From the NCBI GenBank assembly GCA_965199095.1, contig CBDAQM010000006.1, positions 558,001 through 622,000 on the forward strand: a DNA stretch of 64,000 nucleotides. The letters are read 5' to 3'. A program made the translations under genes and the position numbers. The notes beneath the pieces are model-generated. The model did no database searches. It saw nothing but the letters and a program-made list of their open reading frames with translations, and was not told where the DNA came from. Of this stretch, positions 59,909-64,000 are shown in pieces (the first letter of the stretch is position 1; every line of letters begins with the position of its first letter). The stretch comes from LMUY01 sp965199095 (GTDB taxonomy: Bacteria; Pseudomonadota; Alphaproteobacteria; Acetobacterales; Acetobacteraceae).

Positions 59909-61393
59909 CTATCCGTTTGCCAGCACGATGTCCGCTTCCAGGCCCAGCAGCGTCGCCAGCCGCTCCGTCCGGCGGGTAACTCCGTCGCCCAGGAACGCCG
60001 CCGCGGCATTTGCCGGCAGGTCAAGGCGCAGCTTGGCCCCGGACCGCGCCAGCGACGTGCCGGTCAACAAGGCGGGCGTCCCGGCTGAAACAATGTAGGC
60101 CAGGCGCAACGCCACACCCAGGATGTGCGCACGCATCAGCGCCGCTTCGTCCAGCAACTGGCGGGCGGCGGCGAGAGCCGGGGTGGCGACATCCGCCTCG
60201 TAGCGGATGGCGATCGTCATCGCCAGGAAGGCGCGGCCGGGATGGTCCAGCGCCACGCCAGCCTGCCGCAGGACGCGGAGGAACGCCTGTTCGGCGCGGA
60301 ATTCCGGATGGTCGTGGCTGCCCAAATCCGACAGCAGGCAGGCAGCCTGCCGCAACCGCGCCGCGTCCGCTGCTTCCCCGGCAAACAAGGCGGCTGTCCA
60401 GTCCACCAGCGCTGCGGGCATCCGGGAATCCCGCCCGGTGCGCTCTCCGAGATCCCGGCACGCGGCCAGCAACGGGTCTTCCTCGGCGGTCTCGGCAGGG
60501 ATGCGGGCCATATACCAGCCCTCCCGGATGCCGTTGGCGCTGAACACCACCCGCCGCGCCGACGTGACCCGCAGCAACTGGCGCAGGACGACCGCGGCAT
60601 ACGGCAAATCGTCGATCCGTCGGCGGGGGGCGCCGGGCAAACGCTCCAGCATGCGCCGTGGGGCAGCGGCGATCATGCCAGCCAGGTCGCGCGCCGCGTC
60701 CCGCTCGATCGTGTAGTGGTGGACGATGGCGAGGGGGTAGCCGATTTGCGCCATGTGGATCCGCGCCAATGCCCGCCACGCGCCCCCGACCAGGTACAGG
60801 TCGCGCCCGGGAAACTGGAACAGCCACGGCACCTCGGCCAGGTCGGCCTCCAGCAAGGTGCGCGCCCGGACCATGTCCCCTTCGGCACGGTCCGCCAGAC
60901 GGATCACCCCAAGCGGCAGCGTCTGCCATTGGTGCGGCTGGCCGTCGGCGAGCCGCACCACCTCCAGCGAGCCGCCGCCGATATCGGCCAGGATGCCGCT
61001 GGCCTGCGGGATGCCGCAGAGCAGGCCGGCCGCGGACAGTCTGGCCTCCTCCTCCCCCGACAGGATGCGGATGACGACGCCAGGGAGGCGATCCCGCAAG
61101 CCGGCCACGAAAGCCGCGCCGTTACTGGCGTCGCGAACGGCGGCGGTGGCCAGCACCTCCAACGCCTCGCACCCCATCGCCCGCGCGACGGCGCCATAGC
61201 GCTGCATGACCCCCAGCGCCGCCGCCACGCCCTCCTCGTTCAGCCGCCCGGTGGTTTGCAGCCCGCGGCCGAGGCGGAGCACGGCACGTTCGTTGAAGAT
61301 GGCAACGGGATTGCGGCCGGCGCCCTCGAACACCACCAGGCGGACGGAGTTCGACCCGAGGTCGACGACCGCCGAGCGCAACGTCTGGGTCAA
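59909..61393 (-). CDS. ppx: Exopolyphosphatase (Ppx/GppA family)
   Basis: Ppx releases phosphate from polyphosphate. The 494-residue protein has the actin-like ATPase fold motifs: AVVDLGSNSVRLVVFE at the N-terminus, VLATAAVRDASNGAAF, SGEEEARLSAAGLLCG and GILADIGGGSLEVVRL. A C-terminal HD-like helical region follows (about 310-494). Its start overlaps the stop of ppk by four bases, so the making and breaking enzymes for polyphosphate are translated together. The family also includes guanosine pentaphosphatases. Confidence 0.93.
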   Translation of the reverse strand: MTQTLRSAVVDLGSNSVRLVVFEGAGRNPVAIFNERAVLRLGRGLQTTGRLNEEGVAAALGVMQRYGAVARAMGCEALEVLATAAVRDASNGAAFVAGLRDRLPGVVIRILSGEEEARLSAAGLLCGIPQASGILADIGGGSLEVVRLADGQPHQWQTLPLGVIRLADRAEGDMVRARTLLEADLAEVPWLFQFPGRDLYLVGGAWRALARIHMAQIGYPLAIVHHYTIERDAARDLAGMIAAAPRRMLERLPGAPRRRIDDLPYAAVVLRQLLRVTSARRVVFSANGIREGWYMARIPAETAEEDPLLAACRDLGERTGRDSRMPAALVDWTAALFAGEAADAARLRQAACLLSDLGSHDHPEFRAEQAFLRVLRQAGVALDHPGRAFLAMTIAIRYEADVATPALAAARQLLDEAALMRAHILGVALRLAYIVSAGTPALLTGTSLARSGAKLRLDLPANAAAAFLGDGVTRRTERLATLLGLEADIVLANG

Positions 61394-63612
61394 TCCTGCG
61401 ACACCCGGTCCGGCCGGCGATGCGCCGGGCCGCCGACGGTGACCGTGGCGCCGTGCAGCGCGGAGCCGCGGCCCGACAGCGAGGGGTTGGTCATGAAGTA
61501 GTCATGGGCGGAAATCGGCTTGGCGCCGGCGGCGACCCGGCGCCAGGCGCCACTCGCCCCCAGCTCCCAGGATTGCAGGTTGTCCTTCAGGTTGACCACC
61601 ATGATCTGGTCGAGCACCTGGGCATGCACCGTCGGGTTGTGGATCGGGACCATGCTCTCCACCCGCCAATCCATGTTGCGCGCCATCCAGTCGGCGCTGC
61701 TGATGAACACCAGCGCCTGCCGCGACGGCAGCTTATGGCCGTTGCCGAAGCAGAAGATGCGGCTGTGCTCCAGGAACCGCCCCACCATCGACTTGACGCG
61801 GATGTTCTCGCTCAAGCCGGGGACGCCGGGCCGCAGGCAGCAGATGCCGCGGATGATGCACATCACCTTCACCCCTGCGCGGGAGCAGTCGTACAGCTTG
61901 TCGATCATCGTGTCGTCGACCAGCGAGTTCATCTTCAGCCAGATCGCCGCGGGGCGTCCCGCGCGGGCATGGGCGATCTCGTTCTCCATCAGCTCCATCA
62001 GCCGGCGCCGGATGGTCAGCGGACTGAAGGCGAGGCTGTCCATCCGCTCCGGCCGGGCATAGCCGGTCATGTAGTTGAACAGCCGGGCGCTATCCCGCGT
62101 GAGGTCGGGGTCGGAGGTGAAGAACGACAGGTCGGTGTAGATGCGCGCCGTGATCGGGTGATAGTTGCCGGTCCCGAAATGCGCGTACGACCGCATGCCG
62201 CCACCCTCGCGCCGGACAACGAGGCTGAGCTTGGCGTGCGTCTTTAGCTCCACGAAGCCATACACCACCTGTACGCCCGCGGCCTCCATGGTGCGGGCGA
62301 GGCGGATATTGGCTTCCTCGTCGAACCGGGCGCGCAGTTCGATCATGGCGGTGACGGACTTGCCGGCCTCAGACGCCTCGATCAGCGCCTTGACGATCGG
62401 GCTGTCCCGGCTGGTTCGGTACAGCGTCTGCTTGACGGCGACGACGTTCGGGTCCGCCGCCGCCTGGCGCAGGAACTGCACCACCACGTCGAAGCTTTCG
62501 AACGGGTGGTGGACGATGATGTCCTTCGCTCGGATGGCGGCGAAGCAATCACCGGCGAAATCGCGGATGCGTTCGGGGAAGCGGGGCGTGTAGGGCGGGA
62601 ACAGCAGATCCGGCCGGTCGTCCACGATCAATTGCTTCAGGTCCACCGCGCCGAGGATGCCGGTCTGCACCTGCACCTCCTCGCCGGGGATATCGTCCTC
62701 GTTGACGCTCAGCTCGTCGACCACCAGCGCGCGCAGGTCGGCGGGCATGCTGGCGTCGACCGAGAGGTGGATCGGCACGCCGCGGCGACGGCGCTTCAGC
62801 GCCGTCTCGTAGGAGCGGACCAGATCCTCCGCCTCCTCCTCGAACTCCACACCCGTGTCGCGGATCAGGCGGAACATACCCTGGGCCACGACGGCGAAGC
62901 CTGGAAAGACGCTGCGGAGGTTCAACGATACCAAGTCCTCCAGCAGCAGGAAGCGGATCGGGCCGCCCGGCGCGGCGGCCGCCGGCAGGCGGATGAAGCG
63001 GTCGACCTGGCTGGGCAGCGGGATCAGCCCGCTCATGGTGGTGTTGTCCTCCTCCCGGTGCAGGGTCATCACCATGACCAGGCCCATATTGGGGATGAAG
63101 GGAAACGGGTGGGCCGGGTCGATCGCCAGCGGCGTCAGGATCGGAAACACCCGGTCCATGAACCAGGCGGTCAGCCAGTCGCGGTCGGCATCCGTCAGCG
63201 TGGCGGGCGTGCACACCACGATACCGGCGTCGCTCAGCAGCCCGCGCAAATCCTGCCAGGTGGTCTGCTGCATCGCCATCAGCGCGGCGGCGCGGACCTG
63301 GATCGCGCTCAGTTGCTGCGCCGCGGTGCGACCGTCGGCGGAGAGCGACCCAACGCCGGCCTTTGCCTGGCCGATCAGCCCGGCCACGCGGACCGAAAAG
63401 AACTCATCGAGGTTGGACGCGCTGATGGAAACGAAACGCAGCCGTTCCAGCAAAGGATGGCTGGGATTCTGCGCCTCCTCCACCACGCGGTGGTTGAAGT
63501 CGAGCCACGACAACTCGCGGTTGATGAACCGGTCCGGGCTGTCCGGGGCGATGGAAATGGCGGGCGTGCCCAGGGCGTCGGGTGCGAGGTCCAGGGGGCT
63601 CAACTCGTTCAT
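61390..63612 (-). CDS. ppk: Polyphosphate kinase 1
   Basis: Ppk1 polymerises the terminal phosphate of ATP into polyphosphate and can run in reverse. The 740-residue protein has the N-terminal FINRELSWLDFNHRVVEEAQ, SNLDEFFSVRVAGL and LTPLAIDPAHPFPFI. The phospholipase-D-like catalytic domains carry the two histidines in YAHFGTGNYHPITAR and VGRFLEHSRIFCFG. Length is normal. It precedes ppx with a four-base overlap. It lies a few kilobases from the pst operon, but no Pho box is evident in front of it. Confidence 0.97.
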   Translation of the reverse strand: MNELSPLDLAPDALGTPAISIAPDSPDRFINRELSWLDFNHRVVEEAQNPSHPLLERLRFVSISASNLDEFFSVRVAGLIGQAKAGVGSLSADGRTAAQQLSAIQVRAAALMAMQQTTWQDLRGLLSDAGIVVCTPATLTDADRDWLTAWFMDRVFPILTPLAIDPAHPFPFIPNMGLVMVMTLHREEDNTTMSGLIPLPSQVDRFIRLPAAAAPGGPIRFLLLEDLVSLNLRSVFPGFAVVAQGMFRLIRDTGVEFEEEAEDLVRSYETALKRRRRGVPIHLSVDASMPADLRALVVDELSVNEDDIPGEEVQVQTGILGAVDLKQLIVDDRPDLLFPPYTPRFPERIRDFAGDCFAAIRAKDIIVHHPFESFDVVVQFLRQAAADPNVVAVKQTLYRTSRDSPIVKALIEASEAGKSVTAMIELRARFDEEANIRLARTMEAAGVQVVYGFVELKTHAKLSLVVRREGGGMRSYAHFGTGNYHPITARIYTDLSFFTSDPDLTRDSARLFNYMTGYARPERMDSLAFSPLTIRRRLMELMENEIAHARAGRPAAIWLKMNSLVDDTMIDKLYDCSRAGVKVMCIIRGICCLRPGVPGLSENIRVKSMVGRFLEHSRIFCFGNGHKLPSRQALVFISSADWMARNMDWRVESMVPIHNPTVHAQVLDQIMVVNLKDNLQSWELGASGAWRRVAAGAKPISAHDYFMTNPSLSGRGSALHGATVTVGGPAHRRPDRVSQD

Positions 63613-63728
63613 GCCGCTTGATCCTTACTAAACCCGGCGCTGGTTTGTCACGCGTGCCGGCGCCGCGCATGCGTGCCCCGAACCGGATTGATGATACGGT
63701 TCCCGTGGACGAACCTGAAGGAGGCGAC

Positions 63729-64000
63729 GTGCTGACCCAGACCCGCGCCCACCCCCTGGCCGGCCGCGTGGCCCTGGTCACCGGCGCCCAGCAGGGCATC
63801 GGCCGTGCCATCGCCACCGAGTTCGCCGCCGCCGGGGCCGATGTCGCCGTGAACTACCTGGACGACCGGACCGCCGCCGAGGCCGTCGCCGCCGACATCG
63901 AGCGATGCGGGCGTCGCGCGCTGCTACTGCAGGGGGACGTCTCCGTCGTGGCGGAGGCGGCTGCGATGGCGGATGCGGCGGCGCGGCAGTTGGGACGGCT
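63729..64000 (+). CDS. Short-chain dehydrogenase/reductase (partial, runs off the right edge)
   Basis: A GTG at 63729 behind a strong GAAGGAGG site opens a frame of 90 visible residues. It contains GRVALVTGAQQGIGRAIATE, the SDR glycine motif, followed by AGADVAVNYLDDRTAAEAVA and LLLQGDVSVVAEAAAMADAA. This is the N-terminal Rossmann half of a classical SDR such as a 3-oxoacyl-ACP reductase or glucose dehydrogenase. The catalytic Tyr-Lys lies outside the window, so the substrate cannot be judged. It is divergent from ppk, with 116 bases between the starts. Confidence 0.85.
   Translation, partial: MLTQTRAHPLAGRVALVTGAQQGIGRAIATEFAAAGADVAVNYLDDRTAAEAVAADIERCGRRALLLQGDVSVVAEAAAMADAAARQLGR

Overview
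The window is 64 kb of a high-G+C, tightly packed bacterial chromosome. Gene content and order (tpiA/secG/pyrG/kdsA, gltX/pyrB/pyrC-like/plsY/dprA/topA/rnr, a three-gene proton-translocating transhydrogenase, pst-phoU-phoB) and protein style indicate an alphaproteobacterium, most likely Rhodospirillales and plausibly Acetobacteraceae. The lineage is inferred from the sequence alone. I found no tRNA, rRNA, CRISPR array, prophage or intact insertion sequence.

Layout. 1-1.5 kb: flagellar stator genes, motB followed by a truncated motA. 1.6-3.1 kb: an AT-richer islet of small unknown genes, including a gene broken by two compensating frameshifts that ordinary ORF calling misses. 3.1-10 kb (minus strand): a PLP-dependent dehydratase, two polyprenyl-linked glycosyltransferases, trpE and ppiD. 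10.1-15.3 kb (plus): tpiA, then a MITE-like element and a DUF29 gene that interrupt the tpiA-secG neighbourhood, then secG, pyrG, kdsA and a small membrane protein whose leader folds over its ribosome binding site. 15.4-18.4 kb: pntAA-pntAB-pntB. 18.5-20 kb: a compact type II restriction-modification pair (BglII/BstYI-like nuclease and MT-A70 methylase) with overlapping convergent ends. 20-24.2 kb: an ABC1 kinase-like protein, oligoendopeptidase F and a CDF metal exporter. 24.2-38.6 kb: a proline-rich protein, comEC, then a plus-strand run gltX-pyrB-pyrC'-plsY-dprA-topA-rnr-S41 protease with many overlapping starts. 38.7-44 kb: an aldehyde dehydrogenase and a periplasmic (Tat-exported) molybdenum aldehyde oxidoreductase, PaoABC type. 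44-50.1 kb: an accessory surface-glycan-like locus with an unknown protein, a 938-residue TPR/GT2/GT4 fusion, an acidic Gly-Asn-Asp repeat protein and a methyltransferase. 50.1-51 kb: a REP-like palindrome and a glycine-rich secreted protein. 51-56.4 kb: pstSCAB-phoU-phoB behind a three-repeat Pho box. 56.4-64 kb: NUDIX hydrolase, RNase D, a secreted unknown, an SDR, ppx, ppk1 and the start of a second SDR.

How the parts work together. Phosphate uptake (pst/phoU/phoB) and polyphosphate turnover (ppk-ppx) lie within 10 kb of each other. Nucleotide synthesis, DNA topology, RNA decay and DNA uptake genes (comEC, dprA) share the central block. The least understood parts are the 44-50 kb glycosyltransferase/repeat-protein locus, the structured leader at 14.8 kb, the restriction pair at 18.5-20 kb and the islet at 1.6-3.1 kb.
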